DNA of 64,000 nucleotides, taken from assembly GCA_019425015.1 (NCBI GenBank), contig JAHYYJ010000011.1, positions 1-64,000 of the forward strand. The letters run 5' to 3'. Below, piece after piece: positions 52,180 through 61,213 of the stretch. Source of the DNA: Collinsella sp. Lineage in GTDB: Bacteria; Actinomycetota; Coriobacteriia; Coriobacteriales; Coriobacteriaceae. The notes under the pieces were generated by a model. It was given only the letters and a program-made list of their open reading frames with translations, had not been told where the DNA came from and ran no database searches. Position 1 is the stretch's first letter; each line of letters begins with the position of its first letter. The translations under genes were made by a program, and so were the position numbers.

Positions 52180-54807
52180 CTACTCGGCGTCGGGGACCTC
52201 GTAGGTAGCAGACGGCGTGTTGTCGCACACGACGGTAAAGCCGCCGTCCTTGTCGGCATCGACCGTCACCTGATCGCCCTCGCGCACCGTACCGTCGATG
52301 ATAGCGGCGGCAATGGCATCCACGACCTCGCGCTGCACGAGACGCTTGAGCGGACGGGCACCAAAGACCGGGTCCAGGCCGCCCACGGCAAGCATCTGCT
52401 TGGCCGCCGGGGTGATGGCCAGCGTCATGCGCTCCTTGGCCAGACGTGCGCGGACATCGGCGAGCTGGATATCGACGATCTTCTCAATCTGCGCCATGCC
52501 GAGCGGATGGAACACCACGATATCGTCGATACGGTTGAGGAACTCGGGGCGGAAGGTCTGAGCCATGGCCGCGTCGACCTGATGGCGCATCTCTTCCTCG
52601 TCCTTGCCGGAAAGCTCGGCGATAGCCTTGGAGCCCACGTTGGACGTCATAATAATGATCGTGTTCTTGAAGGACACCTGGCGACCTTGGCCATCAGTCA
52701 GGCGGCCGTCGTCGAGCACCTGCAACAGCACGTTGAAGACATCCGGATGAGCCTTCTCCATCTCGTCGAGCAAGATCACGGAGTACGGACGACGGCGCAC
52801 AGCCTCGGTGAGCTGACCACCCTCGTCGTAACCCACATATCCCGGAGGCGCACCGATCAGACGCTGGACGCTGAACTTCTCCATGTACTCGGACATGTCG
52901 ATACGCACGAGCGCGCGCTCGTCGTCGAACAGGCACTCGGCCAGTGCCTTGGCGAGCTCGGTCTTGCCCACGCCGGTGGGGCCCAGGAAGAAGAAGCTGC
53001 CGATGGGCTTGTCCGGATCGGAGAGGCCCGCACGGCTGCGGCGCACGGCCGCGGCCACGGCGGAGACCGCCTCCTCCTGGCCGATGACGCGCTTATGCAG
53101 CTCGTCCTCCAAGCCCTTCAGTTTGTCGAGCTCGCCCTGCATCATCTTGGACACGGGCACGCCGGTCCAGGCGCTCACGACCTCGGCGATCTCATCGGAG
53201 GTCACCTGCTCGTTGAGGCCCTCGCCGTCCTGCTGCTTTTGTGCCTCGAGCGCAGCCTCGGAATCCTGAATCTGCTGCTGCAGACCCGGGATCACGGAAT
53301 AGCGCAGCTCGGACGCACGGCCCAGGTCGCCGTTGCGCGTCGCACGCTCCTCTTCGCTCTTGGCCTCGTCAAGCTGGCCCTTAAGCTCCTGCACGTGGTC
53401 GATGGCGTTCTTTTGGTTGAGCCAGCCGGCCTTTTGCACGTTGAGCTTTTCCTGGACCTCGGCAATCTCCTGGCGCAGGGCTTCCAGACGCTCCTTGGAG
53501 GCGTCATCGGTCTCCTTCATGAGCGCCTGCTCCTCGATCTGCAGCTGGGTGAGCTGACGCGTGGTGGCGTCGATCTCGACCGGCATGCTGTCGAGCTCCA
53601 TGCGCAGGCGGCTTGCGGCCTCATCGACCAGGTCGATGGCCTTGTCGGGCAGGAAGCGGTCGGCGATGTAGCGATCGGAGAGGTCGGCAGCTGCCACGAG
53701 CGCGCTATCGGTGATATGCACGCCGTGGAAGATCTCGTACTTCTCCTTGAGGCCACGCAGGATCGAGATGGTGTCCTCGACGGTAGGCTCGCTCACCATA
53801 ACGGTCTGGAAACGACGGGCGAGCGCCGCGTCCTTCTCGATGTACTTGCGGTATTCGTCAAGCGTGGTCGCGCCGATTGCGTGCAAGTCGCCACGGGCGA
53901 GCGCCGGCTTCAGGATGTTGCCGGCATCCATGGAGCCCTCGGTGGCACCCGCGCCCACGATGGTGTGGAGCTCATCGATGAACAGGATGACCTTGCCCTC
54001 GGACTTTTGCACTTCCTTGAGCACGGCCTTCAAGCGGTCCTCGAACTCGCCGCGATACTTGGCGCCGGCGACCAGCGCGCTCATGTCGAGCTCGATGAGG
54101 TCGCGGTCGCGCAGGGTGCTCGGCACGTCGCCGGCCACGATACGCTGGGCGATGCCCTCGACGATGGCCGTCTTGCCGACGCCCGGCTCGCCGATGAGCA
54201 CGGGGTTGTTCTTGGTGCGGCGGGACAGGACCTGAATAGTACGACGGATCTCGTCGGTACGGCCGATGACCGGGTCGAGCTTGCCGGCGCGGGCCAAGTC
54301 GCAGATGTTGCGGCCATACTGCTCCAGCGCCTCAAACTGGGTCTTGTCCTCGGCAGACGTCACGCGGTCATCGCCACGCAGCTCCTCATAGACCTGCTCG
54401 ATGCGCTCCTTGGTGACGCCGGCGTCACGCAGTACACGACCAGCCTCGCCCTTGTCCTCGGCAAGCGCCATCAGCAAATGCTCGGTCACCACAAAGCTGT
54501 CGCCCATCTTGGTGGCCTTCTTCTCGGCCTTCTCGATGACGCGGACGAGCTCATTGGACAGGCCCATCTGCTGGCCCTCGCCCGAAACCTTGGGCGCGCG
54601 GTCGATGGCATCTTGTGTGGAGCGTGCAAGCTGGGCCGGATCGGCGCCGATGCGCTCGATGATCACGGAGATATTGCGCTCGCCGGCACCAAGCAGGGCG
54701 GACAGCAGGTGAATCGGCTCCACCGCGCCGGCCTGCGCGTCGGCAGCCGTGCTCATGGCGGTCTGCAGCGCCTCGCGCGACGTCATTGCTAGCTTATCGA
54801 TTCTCAT
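52180..54807 (-). CDS. clpB: ATP-dependent disaggregase ClpB
   Basis: A heat-shock disaggregase acting with DnaK. The 875-residue protein has the N-domain repeats (MRIDKLAMTSREALQ at the start), NBD1 with Walker A GEPGVGKTAIVEG (about residue 205-217), the M-domain coiled coil (about 400-535) and NBD2 with GPTGVGKTELAKA (about 610-622). The start 54807 has GAGAGGTG upstream. HspR control is plausible given the hspR gene nearby, but no consensus HAIR site was seen in 54808-54980. Confidence 0.97.
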   Translation of the reverse strand: MRIDKLAMTSREALQTAMSTAADAQAGAVEPIHLLSALLGAGERNISVIIERIGADPAQLARSTQDAIDRAPKVSGEGQQMGLSNELVRVIEKAEKKATKMGDSFVVTEHLLMALAEDKGEAGRVLRDAGVTKERIEQVYEELRGDDRVTSAEDKTQFEALEQYGRNICDLARAGKLDPVIGRTDEIRRTIQVLSRRTKNNPVLIGEPGVGKTAIVEGIAQRIVAGDVPSTLRDRDLIELDMSALVAGAKYRGEFEDRLKAVLKEVQKSEGKVILFIDELHTIVGAGATEGSMDAGNILKPALARGDLHAIGATTLDEYRKYIEKDAALARRFQTVMVSEPTVEDTISILRGLKEKYEIFHGVHITDSALVAAADLSDRYIADRFLPDKAIDLVDEAASRLRMELDSMPVEIDATTRQLTQLQIEEQALMKETDDASKERLEALRQEIAEVQEKLNVQKAGWLNQKNAIDHVQELKGQLDEAKSEEERATRNGDLGRASELRYSVIPGLQQQIQDSEAALEAQKQQDGEGLNEQVTSDEIAEVVSAWTGVPVSKMMQGELDKLKGLEDELHKRVIGQEEAVSAVAAAVRRSRAGLSDPDKPIGSFFFLGPTGVGKTELAKALAECLFDDERALVRIDMSEYMEKFSVQRLIGAPPGYVGYDEGGQLTEAVRRRPYSVILLDEMEKAHPDVFNVLLQVLDDGRLTDGQGRQVSFKNTIIIMTSNVGSKAIAELSGKDEEEMRHQVDAAMAQTFRPEFLNRIDDIVVFHPLGMAQIEKIVDIQLADVRARLAKERMTLAITPAAKQMLAVGGLDPVFGARPLKRLVQREVVDAIAAAIIDGTVREGDQVTVDADKDGGFTVVCDNTPSATYEVPDAE

Positions 54808-54984
54808 GGAATCACCTCTCTTGGGGCGGCCGCCCTACGGGGCGGCTTCACGTTGTTCGAGAAGTATTGTTGCCAGCTTTGCGCGATCTTATACACAAAT
54901 CTAAGTCTCTATATATAAGATTTTCTGAGTGATTGAAAGATAGGGAGCAGGTGCGCTCACCCGCTACGGCCTCGTCCCCTTACT

Positions 54985-55165
54985 ATCTCAATCTGTAACA
55001 TCTAGCGACTGTTTATGGCTCTAGATGTTACAGATCGAGATGAAATGACCAGCGGCACCCGTTTATCTAAATCTGTAACACCAGGCCCACTTTTAGCGGC
55101 CAAGATGCTACAGATCGAGACAGACCGAAAACCACCACAAAGAGGACAGGCACCTTTGTGGTGGT
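54985..55165. repeat. Cluster of three palindromic repeats
   Basis: First, a 21-bp inverted repeat with one mismatch (54985-55005 with 55021-55041; core ATCTGTAACATCTAG). Second, a degenerate relative (55065-55080 with 55104-55120; AATCTGTAACA / TGCTACAGATC). Third, ACCACCACAAAG...CTTTGTGGTGGT (55131-55165) containing GGACAGGCACC. The first two are one family, the third another. The remaining part of 54808-55173 should hold the clpB promoter. Confidence 0.65.
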
Positions 55166-55173
55166 CGCGGTCT

Positions 55174-55845
55174 CTACTCCTTCGCCGAACCCGTACTTCC
55201 CGATTCGACGGTCCAGGGCATCTCATCCTCGAACAGCCATGTACGGGCAGACCCACTATCGCGTGCAGTCTGCGGGTCAGGCAAGCAGGTCTGTTTATAG
55301 GCATCTTGGATACACTGACCCATAAAATCGTTGAGCTCGGTCTGGTCGCCCTCCATGACATAGGCGACATCGCCGTCCATGATGTAGATGCCCGGCCCCT
55401 CATTGCCCTCGTAGCCCGGATCGTACGAGACATCACATAACTTTGCGCCGTTTGCAGTGTCCAGCTCGATGGAAGAGTGGCATCCGCCAACCATGTCGTT
55501 CGCTTTTGCCCGATAGGACGCATATCCATACCAGCGCTTAAAGGTTTTGCCCTTGAGCAGCTCGGACGCCCTGTCGATCAGACTAGAATCCGTGGTATAG
55601 CGCATAGCCCCAAGCTGAATATGTGGATAATTACTAATGCCCAGCGCAGCCGGTTGCTCATCAAAATCAACGGTAATGGTCTCGGGCTTGTCGTCGCCGG
55701 TCAGAAGTTCGACAGATTGAGTCACAGGCTTGACCACCGGCTCCGTCACCGCAGCAGGTAGAAACGCCATGCCGACAGTGCCCACGCCAACCACGGCAAT
55801 CGCAAGCGCCAAAACAATCAATCCAATACGGGCAGGACTTCTCAC
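55174..55845 (-). CDS. Exported hypothetical protein
   Basis: A 223-residue protein (GTG start 55845, with GAGGTG seven bases upstream) with a signal-anchor helix (about residues 7-32) and an extracytoplasmic domain containing four Cys (GGCHSS, KLCDVS, QCIQD, TCLPD), including GIYIMDGDVAYVMEGD. An opening to 55884 also begins with GTG but has no SD. No family is recognised. It is bordered at both ends by the GGGGACAGG-type palindromes. Confidence 0.55.
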   Translation of the reverse strand: MRSPARIGLIVLALAIAVVGVGTVGMAFLPAAVTEPVVKPVTQSVELLTGDDKPETITVDFDEQPAALGISNYPHIQLGAMRYTTDSSLIDRASELLKGKTFKRWYGYASYRAKANDMVGGCHSSIELDTANGAKLCDVSYDPGYEGNEGPGIYIMDGDVAYVMEGDQTELNDFMGQCIQDAYKQTCLPDPQTARDSGSARTWLFEDEMPWTVESGSTGSAKE

Positions 55846-55934
55846 AGCAAAGCACCTCGCAACGCAAACCTTCGCTACCTGCACTAATGATATCGCCAGC
55901 CAGCACTATTACCAAAAGAAGCCGCGCGCTCCTC

Positions 55935-55969
55935 ACCACCACAAAGGGGACAGGCACCTTTGTGGTGGT
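55935..55969. repeat. ACCACCACAAAG palindromic repeat
   Basis: ACCACCACAAAG (55935-55946) and its complement CTTTGTGGTGGT enclose GGGGACAGGCAC. Near-identical to 55131-55165 and related to 56802-56836; the centre carries the GGGGAC core. Confidence 0.75.
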
Positions 55970-56079
55970 TTTAGACGCTAACGGTCGACCATCTCGCGCC
56001 ATGAGATTAAACTTGAATTGTTCTCTGAACATATCTATTTCTGCCTATCCTCAACAGATCTTTGTCTCGAGGAGCGCAT

Positions 56080-56748
56080 ATGAAGCCGCCTCATTCCACC
56101 GGTCGCAACGTCATCGCCATTCTCGCCATACCCATCGTGATGCTCTTCCTTATCGTCATCACGCCCTTTTCCCTTGGTATCACCTCGCCCTTCGATTTAT
56201 GCGGAATGGTCGACGCCGGCTCACGTGCCACCTCGCTCTCCTTTATCTGTCGCGGCGTGTTTTACGAAGATGGAATTCCCACCGGAATTTGGCAGTCAAA
56301 GTTGCCACTGCTCGGTCAGATCGACGGATGCTCCCCCTATTTCTGCCTTGGACCTCAGGCGCTAAACTATCTAATCGACGACCAGCCACTCGACTCCATC
56401 ACCCTCGCCTACGACTACGCACCAAACACCGATGAGCGCCACATGAACCAAGTCCTCGACAAGATGCTTGGACAGTGCGGGCTCACCGAGGAGGCCGGTC
56501 GAACCATCTATAGCAACCAGAAATTAAAGCGAACAGAACTCCGCCGTGTCGGAAAAATCAAAGGGCGAAACGGGGCCGCCTACTGGGATGCCTGGGCAAC
56601 ACGCGACAAGGGCGAATTCGGACACAGCACCTATATGGTCACTGTCTACACCAAAGACGGAATTAAGGACAATGTTGACGATTTCGCGTCCTCCAAACTC
56701 GGCATCCCCAAAACAACCAAACCCGCCAACCCGGATGAAATCCTGTAG
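56080..56748 (+). CDS. Membrane-anchored hypothetical protein
   Basis: A 222-residue protein with one N-terminal hydrophobic anchor (about residues 12-38) and an extracytoplasmic remainder with five Cys. GAGGAG precedes ATG 56080. Its layout (anchor, Cys-containing domain, ~220 residues) resembles that of the gene on the other side of the repeat at 55935, but no sequence similarity is obvious. Function unknown. Confidence 0.55.
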   Translation: MKPPHSTGRNVIAILAIPIVMLFLIVITPFSLGITSPFDLCGMVDAGSRATSLSFICRGVFYEDGIPTGIWQSKLPLLGQIDGCSPYFCLGPQALNYLIDDQPLDSITLAYDYAPNTDERHMNQVLDKMLGQCGLTEEAGRTIYSNQKLKRTELRRVGKIKGRNGAAYWDAWATRDKGEFGHSTYMVTVYTKDGIKDNVDDFASSKLGIPKTTKPANPDEIL

Positions 56749-56801
56749 AGGCGCTTATTGGAATGTCGCTCAACGTGCACACCGACATTGAGCTCACCCC
56801 C

Positions 56802-56836
56802 ACCACCACAAAGGTGCCTGACCCCAATGTGGTGGG
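56802..56836. repeat. ACCACCACAAAG palindromic repeat, degenerate
   Basis: ACCACCACAAAGGTGCCTGACCCC... (56802 onward) ends ATGTGGTGGG. The central motif is in the opposite orientation to that of 55935-55969 and is partly decayed. Confidence 0.6.
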
Positions 56837-56843
56837 TTTCGAC

Positions 56844-56874
56844 AAAAAGAAGCCGCCCCAATAAAAGAGGCGGC
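56844..56874 (-). terminator. Terminator of the aconitase-family gene
   Basis: GCCGCC (56852-56857) pairs with GGCGGC (56869-56874), and on the minus strand TTCTTTTT follows. It lies about 145 bases downstream of the hydratase stop. Confidence 0.6.
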
Positions 56875-56931
56875 ATCAAGCAAGTCTATTTATTAGCATC
56901 CCTCAAGACCCAACGAGAACGCAGAAATGTA

Positions 56932-57003
56932 GCCCGGGGCCACCCTTTGCCGAACGCGACCCTCGCGAAGCGCGTGAGCGGGCGGGAAAGGGTGGCCCCG
57001 GGC
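56932..57003. terminator. 17-bp perfect hairpin after the hydratase gene
   Basis: GCCCGGGGCCACCCTTT (56932-56948) and AAAGGGTGGCCCCGGGC (56987-57003) pair perfectly around a 38-base loop that has its own GCG-rich stem. It starts 15 bases after the hydratase stop. With no T run it may be an mRNA-stabilising structure before the terminator at 56844-56874. Confidence 0.55.
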
Positions 57004-57018
57004 GGACAATTAAGTGCG

Positions 57019-59319
57019 TTACTCGGCAGCGGCCTTGAACTTGTTGTAGTTGATCAGGCAGCCGGCCTTGACGATGGCACGCTCCTCGGCCGTCATATCG
57101 GCAATGTAAAGCTCAATCTGCTCGACCGTGCCGTCGGCGCGCACCACGTAGGCGGCGATGTTCTTGAGGTCGCCATCGAGCGCGGCACGGATACCCGGCA
57201 CAAAGACGTAGTCGCCCACCTCAAAGTTGGGCTCCGTCTCCATCTGGAAGGGCACCATGCCCCAGTTCATCACGTTGGAGCGATAGCGCTTGGTGGCGTA
57301 CTCGTGGACGATGTTGGCCAGGCCGCCAATTACGCGCTGGCAGCTCGCGGCCTGCTCGCGGGCAGAACCGTCGCCCGGCTTCTTGGCGTAGAGCATGGAG
57401 CCATACTCGGTCGCCTTGGCATCGGCCGCGATGCCCGCGCCGGCCAGCGCCTCAAACACGCCGGCAAGCTCGGCATCGAGCGCCGCCAGGTCGCCCGTGG
57501 CCTCGCCGGCCACGCGGCGCTTTTCTACCGCGTCAACCTCCTTGGAACGGCCCACGTAGGCCGGGTCGCGGCGGCTCAGCGTAAACTCGGCCAGGCCCAG
57601 CGGGTTGGAGCGGAAGGAGCTCGTCTCGCCCGAGGGAATGAGCTCGTCGGTCGTAGTGACCGGGTCCATGATCTTGGAGCAAACCTTGAGCAGGATATCG
57701 TCGCCGAGCGGCTCCATCGCGGGCCACGGCTTGATGTTGGGGCCCTCGACCAGCTCGTCGGCGGGCTCAGCCTTGTCAAAGCCCCAGTACACGCGCTTCT
57801 TGTAGGGAGCGTCGTCGAAGGTGTACTCGCAGGCCTCGTCCCAAGTCTCCTCGGGTAGGTCGGTCGCCGGCGTCAGGACGCCGCCGTTGGCAGCCGTCGC
57901 CGCAATGGAGCGAGCGTCCATCAGAGCCACGGCGCTCAACTGGCCATTGCCCGGCTTGGAGCCCTCACGGTTGGGGAAGTTGCGCGTAGTGTGGCGGATC
58001 GAAAGGCCGTTGTTGGCAGGCGTGTCGCCGGCGCCAAAGCACGGACCGCAGAACGCCGTGCGCACGATCGCGCCGGCCTCCATAAGGTCGTAGATATAGC
58101 CACGACGTGTAAGTTCGAGCGCCACGGGCTGGCTCGTGGGATAGACCGACAGCGAGAACTCGCCGCAGCCGGTGTTGGCGCCCTTGAGCACGCGGGCAGC
58201 CTGAACCACGGAGTCGTAGTTGCCGCCCGAGCAGCCGGCGATGACGCCCTGCTGCACGTGCAGCTTGCCGTCGACGATCTTGTCGAGCAGGCTAAAGTGC
58301 GTCTTACCCTCGCCGATCTTAGCGGCCTCGAGCTCCACCTCGTGCAGGATGTCCTCGAGGTTCTCGTTGAGCTCGTCGATCTCAAAGCCGTTGGAAGGAT
58401 GGAACGGCAGCGCGATCATGGGCTTGATGCTCGACAGATCGACCTCGACGCAGCCGTCGTAGTAGGCGACATCGGCGGGCTTGAGCTCGCGGTAGTCGTC
58501 GCCGCGGCCGTGCATGGTCAGGAATGCATGCGTGTCCTCGTCAGTGGCCCAGATGCTCGACAGGCAGGTGGTCTCGGTGGTCATGACGTCGACGCCGTTG
58601 CGGTAATCGGTCGTCATGCTCGCGATGCCGGGGCCCACAAACTCCATGACCTTGTTCTTGACGTAACCCTTGGCAAAGACAGCGCGGATGATGGCGAGCG
58701 CAACGTCGTGCGGGCCGACGCCGGGGCGCGGGGCGCCCGTGAGGTAGATGGCGACAACGCCGGGATAGGCGACGTCGTAGGTGTCGCGCAGCAGTTGCTT
58801 TGCCAGCTCGCCGCCGCCCTCGCCCACGGCCATAGTGCCCAGAGCGCCGTAGCGGGTGTGCGAGTCGGAACCCAAGATCATCTTGCCGCAACCGGCAAAG
58901 TTCTCGCGCATAAAGGAGTGGATGACGGCGATGTGCGGCGGGACGAAGATGCCGCCGTACTTCTTGGCCGCAGAGAGGCCAAAGACGTGGTCGTCCTCGT
59001 TGATGGTGCCGCCCACGGCGCACAGCGAATTATGGCAGTTGGTGAGCACGTAGGGCAGCGGGAACTGCTCCATGCCCGAGGCGCGCGCCGTCTGGATGAT
59101 GCCGACAAAGGTGATGTCGTGGCTCGCCATGGCGTCGAAGCGAATCTTGAGCGCCTCGGGGTCGCCGGACGTATTGTGTGCCTGAAGGATCGAATACGCG
59201 ATGGTGCCGCGCTTGGCATCCTCGGGCGTCTGCGTAATGCCGCGCTCAGCGGCCTCGGCTGCAGGCACAACCTCGCTGCCGCCGCGCAGGTAGATGCCGT
59301 CCTCGTACAGCTTAACCAT
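57019..59319 (-). CDS. Aconitase-family hydratase
   Basis: A 766-residue protein of the aconitase/IPMI superfamily, closer to the YbhJ-like hydratase group than to AcnA/AcnB by inspection. Fe-S-binding Cys motifs GCSGGN and CGPCFGAGDTPANN are visible, and there are the substrate-loop sequences GSDSHTRYGALG, TNCHNSLCAVGG and, in the swivel domain, SNPLGLAEFTLSRRDP. The start 59319 (MVKLYEDG) has GGGAGACAGT upstream; a longer opening to 59421 lacks one. The substrate is unproven; the rest of a TCA cycle is not visible here. Confidence 0.85.
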   Translation of the reverse strand: MVKLYEDGIYLRGGSEVVPAAEAAERGITQTPEDAKRGTIAYSILQAHNTSGDPEALKIRFDAMASHDITFVGIIQTARASGMEQFPLPYVLTNCHNSLCAVGGTINEDDHVFGLSAAKKYGGIFVPPHIAVIHSFMRENFAGCGKMILGSDSHTRYGALGTMAVGEGGGELAKQLLRDTYDVAYPGVVAIYLTGAPRPGVGPHDVALAIIRAVFAKGYVKNKVMEFVGPGIASMTTDYRNGVDVMTTETTCLSSIWATDEDTHAFLTMHGRGDDYRELKPADVAYYDGCVEVDLSSIKPMIALPFHPSNGFEIDELNENLEDILHEVELEAAKIGEGKTHFSLLDKIVDGKLHVQQGVIAGCSGGNYDSVVQAARVLKGANTGCGEFSLSVYPTSQPVALELTRRGYIYDLMEAGAIVRTAFCGPCFGAGDTPANNGLSIRHTTRNFPNREGSKPGNGQLSAVALMDARSIAATAANGGVLTPATDLPEETWDEACEYTFDDAPYKKRVYWGFDKAEPADELVEGPNIKPWPAMEPLGDDILLKVCSKIMDPVTTTDELIPSGETSSFRSNPLGLAEFTLSRRDPAYVGRSKEVDAVEKRRVAGEATGDLAALDAELAGVFEALAGAGIAADAKATEYGSMLYAKKPGDGSAREQAASCQRVIGGLANIVHEYATKRYRSNVMNWGMVPFQMETEPNFEVGDYVFVPGIRAALDGDLKNIAAYVVRADGTVEQIELYIADMTAEERAIVKAGCLINYNKFKAAAE

Positions 59320-59481
59320 ACTGTCTCCCACTCTGCCCGAAAGGCTCGGGCGCATAGCATACATTCGTTCAATATCGTGCCATAGAACGGTTGCGAGTGG
59401 GTTACGAATCTGCACGTTCACTTTATCTCAGTAAAGCATAAGGCGAGCCGGGGGCGGGAAGACCGGTTTGGCGCAAGGAGT

Positions 59482-59635
59482 GTCCCCAAGTGCCGGCACA
59501 AAAGGAACGTCCCCAAGTGCCGAAATGACGAGAGTGGATAATCTCCCACTTTGAGCCTGCAAACAGGCCAAAAACGGGAGATTATCCACTCTCATTCTGC
59601 GGGCACTCATTTAAGTCTGTCCCCAATGAGTGCCC
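59482..59635. repeat. Palindrome cluster upstream of hspR
   Basis: Between the hydratase gene and the hspR stop (59320-59651) lie two direct copies of GTCCCCAAGTGCCG (59482-59495 and 59509-59522). Next is a perfect 18-bp inverted repeat GAGAGTGGATAATCTCCC (59530-59547 with 59576-59593). Last is an 11-bp stem GGGCACTCATT/AATGAGTGCCC (59601-59635) enclosing the TTAAGTCTGTCCCC core of the arcC-border repeat. Nothing else is seen in this stretch. Confidence 0.7.
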
Positions 59636-59651
59636 GGCAGCGTCGGCGGAG

Positions 59652-60068
59652 CTATAGGTCGCTACCCGTACCTAGCAGCTTGCGCATGACTTGCTCGGGG
59701 TTGACCGAGCCGTCGCGCGGGGCCAGGGCGGTGATCTTCTTTTGCATCTTGTACTCGTGCAGCTCGTCCTCGAGCTGGCGCACGCGAGCACGGAGCTTTT
59801 CATTCTCGCGCTCGCGCTCCTCGGCACGCTCCTTCATATCGAGGATGCGCACCACGCCGGCAAGGTTGATACCCTCGTCGGTCAGTTGGTTGATGAGCTC
59901 CAGGCGCTCGATATCGGCACGCGAATACAGGCGCGTGTTGCCGCCCGAGCGCTGGGGGTTCACCAGGCCCTTGGACTCGTAGACGCGCAGAGTCTGCGGA
60001 TGCATGCCGGTCAGCTCGGCCGCCACGCTGATCATGTACAGCGGTTTGTTCCTATTGTCCTCGGCCAT
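59652..60068 (-). CDS. hspR: MerR-family heat-shock repressor HspR
   Basis: A 138-residue repressor of the dnaK operon in Actinobacteria. N-terminal MerR HTH (YMISVAAELTGMHPQTLRVYE, residues 11-31) with the HspR-type RSGGNTRLYS wing, then a coiled-coil-forming Arg/Glu-rich region (80-110). Last gene of dnaK-grpE-dnaJ-hspR, the classic autoregulated arrangement in which HspR uses DnaK as co-repressor. Confidence 0.93.
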   Translation of the reverse strand: MAEDNRNKPLYMISVAAELTGMHPQTLRVYESKGLVNPQRSGGNTRLYSRADIERLELINQLTDEGINLAGVVRILDMKERAEERERENEKLRARVRQLEDELHEYKMQKKITALAPRDGSVNPEQVMRKLLGTGSDL

Positions 60069-60140
60069 GCTACCTGACCCCTTTCCGTCTCGTTATCGTC
60101 CATCATAAGCCCGCGGGCGCGGGCGTGCGCCACGACCGCC

Positions 60141-61106
60141 CTAGTACGTCGCCTTGTAACGGTTGACCTTCTCGCGATAGTCGCGCGTGTCGGCCTCGCG
60201 CAGCTTGGTCATGGCATCGCGCTCGTCATCGGATAGGTTCGTGGGGACCTGCACCTTGATCTCGACGAGCAGCGCGCCCGTACGGCCACGGTGCTTAACG
60301 TCGGGCGCTCCCATCTCCTTAAAGCGGAACTTCTTGCCCGTCTGGGTACCCGCGGGCACTTTCAAACGGACCGTCGCACCGCCGGGCGTAGGCACGTCCA
60401 CCGTGCAGCCGAGCGCCGCCTCGTAGACCGAGACCGGTACCTCCATGGTCACGTCGGCGCCTTTGCGCTTAAACAGCGGGTGCTCCTCCACATGCGTGGT
60501 CACGACCAGGTCGCCGCGCTCGCCACCCGCAACGCCATACTCGCCGCGACGCTTGTAGCGTAGCTTGCCGCCGTCGACCGCGCCCGCGGGCACCGAGACC
60601 GTGATCGTCTGCTGCTCGCCTGTCGAGGGAATGCGATAGGTGACCTTGTGCGTCACGCCGCGAAACGCGTCCTCGGCCGTCACATCGACGGTCAGCGATA
60701 GGTCGCCGCCCTTGCGAGCGCGGCTGCGACCCGCGCCGGCACCGGCAGCGCCCGCAGCCCCGGCAAAGCCCGAGCCCCAATCGCTACCCCAGGCGCCGTT
60801 GCCGCTAAAGATGCTGTCGAAGATATCGCCCCAGCCGCTGGCGCCCGCGCCGGCACCGTAGCCGCCGCCATACGCGCCGCCCGCGCCCGGCATGCCGCCG
60901 AACATGAGCATCTGGTCGTACTCTTTGCGCTTCTTCTCGTCCGAAAGCGTCTCGTAGGCCTCGCTGATCTCCTTGAACTTGGCCTCGTCGCCGCCGGCAT
61001 CGGGGTGATATTTTTGCGCGAGCTTGCGAAACGCGCTCTTGATCTCTTTGTCGGAGGCGCTCTTGGATACGCCCAGGATGTCATAGAAGGTTTTGCCTGC
61101 AGCCAT
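60141..61106 (-). CDS. dnaJ: DnaJ/CbpA-type co-chaperone lacking the zinc finger
   Basis: A 321-residue J-domain protein. J domain residues 5-68 with HPD at 34-36, then a Gly/Ala-rich linker (75-130) and the C-terminal substrate-binding domains (LSLTVDVTAEDAFRGVTHKV onward). No CxxCxGxG zinc repeats are present, so it is a CbpA-like (type II) J-protein although it occupies the dnaJ place of the operon. It stimulates DnaK ATP hydrolysis. Confidence 0.93.
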   Translation of the reverse strand: MAAGKTFYDILGVSKSASDKEIKSAFRKLAQKYHPDAGGDEAKFKEISEAYETLSDEKKRKEYDQMLMFGGMPGAGGAYGGGYGAGAGASGWGDIFDSIFSGNGAWGSDWGSGFAGAAGAAGAGAGRSRARKGGDLSLTVDVTAEDAFRGVTHKVTYRIPSTGEQQTITVSVPAGAVDGGKLRYKRRGEYGVAGGERGDLVVTTHVEEHPLFKRKGADVTMEVPVSVYEAALGCTVDVPTPGGATVRLKVPAGTQTGKKFRFKEMGAPDVKHRGRTGALLVEIKVQVPTNLSDDERDAMTKLREADTRDYREKVNRYKATY

Positions 61107-61178
61107 CGTAGCTCCTCTCCTGTTTCATCCGCCGCACAGCGGGCGGCGGTTCATGCTTTCATATGGCACTAGGCCAGA

Positions 61179-61208
61179 AAGGGCCCCGGGTGTTGCCCCG
61201 GGGCCCTT
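61179..61208 (-). terminator. Intercistronic hairpin between grpE and dnaJ
   Basis: GGGCCCCGGG (61181-61190) and CCCGGGGCCC (61197-61206) form a 10-bp all-GC stem with a six-base loop and AAG/CTT extensions, followed on the minus strand by TTTCT. It may attenuate dnaJ-hspR expression or protect the dnaK-grpE message. Confidence 0.65.
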
Positions 61209-61213
61209 CTCAA

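Noticed and set aside
54808..54980. HspR (HAIR) operator upstream of clpB
   Set aside because: No CTTGAGT-N7-ACTCAAG match was found; only a short ATCTTATA/TATAAGAT repeat (54886-54921) is present.
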